Shown: piece by piece, positions 6,381 through 6,501 of the stretch | Layout of the letters: every line of letters begins with the position of its first letter | Position numbering within the stretch: the stretch's first letter is position 1 | Position numbers and translations under genes: made by a program | The notes under the pieces: model-generated | The model's input: only the letters and a program-made list of their open reading frames with translations | What the model was told of the DNA's origin: nothing | Database searches by the model: none | Assembly (NCBI GenBank): GCA_964600645.1 | Contig: CAZRJL010000045.1 | Span: forward strand, 1-6,501 | Direction of reading: 5' to 3' | DNA from: UBA12151 sp964600645 | Lineage (GTDB): Bacteria; Patescibacteriota; Minisyncoccia; Moranbacterales; UBA9337 | Length of the DNA stretch: 6,501 nucleotides

Positions 6381-6501
6381 CCCTAAACCACGAAGGGTTC
6401 AGGGTGCCCTACACCTTTTTGGTGCGGGGCAAAATATTTTAAAACCAGCAAGGGAAAAACAAGTTTAAAAAAATTAATAATAAGAGAAAGTTTAAAATAA
6501 C
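6379..6501 (+). ncRNA. Candidate group I intron, 5' part, inside tRNA-Leu
   Basis: The break falls just after T33 of the anticodon loop, and group I introns normally follow a U. Exon GACT (6375-6378) can pair with GGTT (6396-6399), putting the expected U-G wobble at the splice site as in a P1 helix. A strong hairpin follows that could be P2: GCCCTACACC (6406-6415), loop TTTTT, GGTGCGGGGC (6421-6430), with one wobble and one mismatch. AGCAAGGGAAA (6447-6457) faintly recalls the P core element. The rest (6431-6501) is A-rich and the catalytic core lies outside, so the class is inferred. Bacterial tRNA anticodon-loop group I introns are established for tRNA-Leu(UAA) of cyanobacteria and tRNA-Ile(CAU) of Azoarcus. 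ACCCT (6380-6384) can also pair with AGGGT at 6394-6398 or 6401-6405, so the exact P1 is uncertain. Confidence 0.5.

Noticed and set aside
6395..6409. GGGTTC resembling a tRNA T-arm, which would make an intact but odd tRNA
   Set aside because: No T stem with a seven-base loop can be formed, and there is no 3' acceptor strand complementary to GCCGATG, so this is not the tRNA 3' half.
6461..6497. Direct repeat AAGTTTAAAA at 6461-6470 and 6488-6497
   Set aside because: Low-complexity A/T-rich sequence at the window edge; two ten-base copies are not enough to call a repeat element.
1..6501. CRISPR array, insertion sequence, toxin-antitoxin or defence genes
   Set aside because: No regularly spaced repeats, transposase motifs or terminal inverted repeats were seen, and the recognised genes account for nearly all of the window.

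Overview
The window reads as a piece of a bacterial chromosome from a scaffolded, probably metagenome-derived assembly. A run of exactly 100 N at 1991-2090 marks a scaffold join of probably arbitrary length. Base composition is moderately AT-rich, the standard bacterial code fits every reading frame, and intergenic spaces are short. A Patescibacteria (Candidate Phyla Radiation; Parcubacteria-like) origin is my best guess. It rests on a Rel protein that ends straight after the TGS domain, a long secreted protein with GGTG-type phage-fibre-like repeats, and no Shine-Dalgarno sequence at any of the five gene starts. This is inference, not proof.

Layout. 1-1909 (minus) is the N-terminal 636 codons of a secreted, repeat-built, fibre-like surface protein that runs off the left edge. 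2091-2797 (minus) is a single-pass membrane protein with an acidic stalk and one extracytoplasmic fibronectin-III-like domain; its C-terminus lies in the N gap. At 2798-3007 two divergent sigma-70-like promoters drive this gene and rel. 3008-4480 (plus) is a short Rel/SpoT-type (p)ppGpp synthetase/hydrolase. 4500-4534 is a 12-bp inverted repeat, probably a terminator, between the convergent rel and parAB units. 4552-5463 and 5487-6278 (minus) are parB and parA, a chromosome-partition operon read parA then parB. 6279-6344 holds two interlocked divergent promoters, one for parA (nearly leaderless) and one for a tRNA. From 6345 (plus) a tRNA-Leu begins, but its sequence departs from a tRNA in the middle of the anticodon loop. 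What follows looks like the start of an intron, best guess group I, that continues past the right edge.

How the parts relate. The two left-hand genes make cell-surface or secreted products and probably concern attachment or envelope architecture. Rel sets (p)ppGpp levels; both active sites look intact but the usual C-terminal regulatory half is absent. ParA/ParB segregate the chromosome; no parS site is visible here. The most unusual items are the interrupted tRNA-Leu, the interlocked promoter pair beside it, and the consistent lack of ribosome binding sites. No defence system, CRISPR array, transposon or clearly undescribed multi-gene system is visible.
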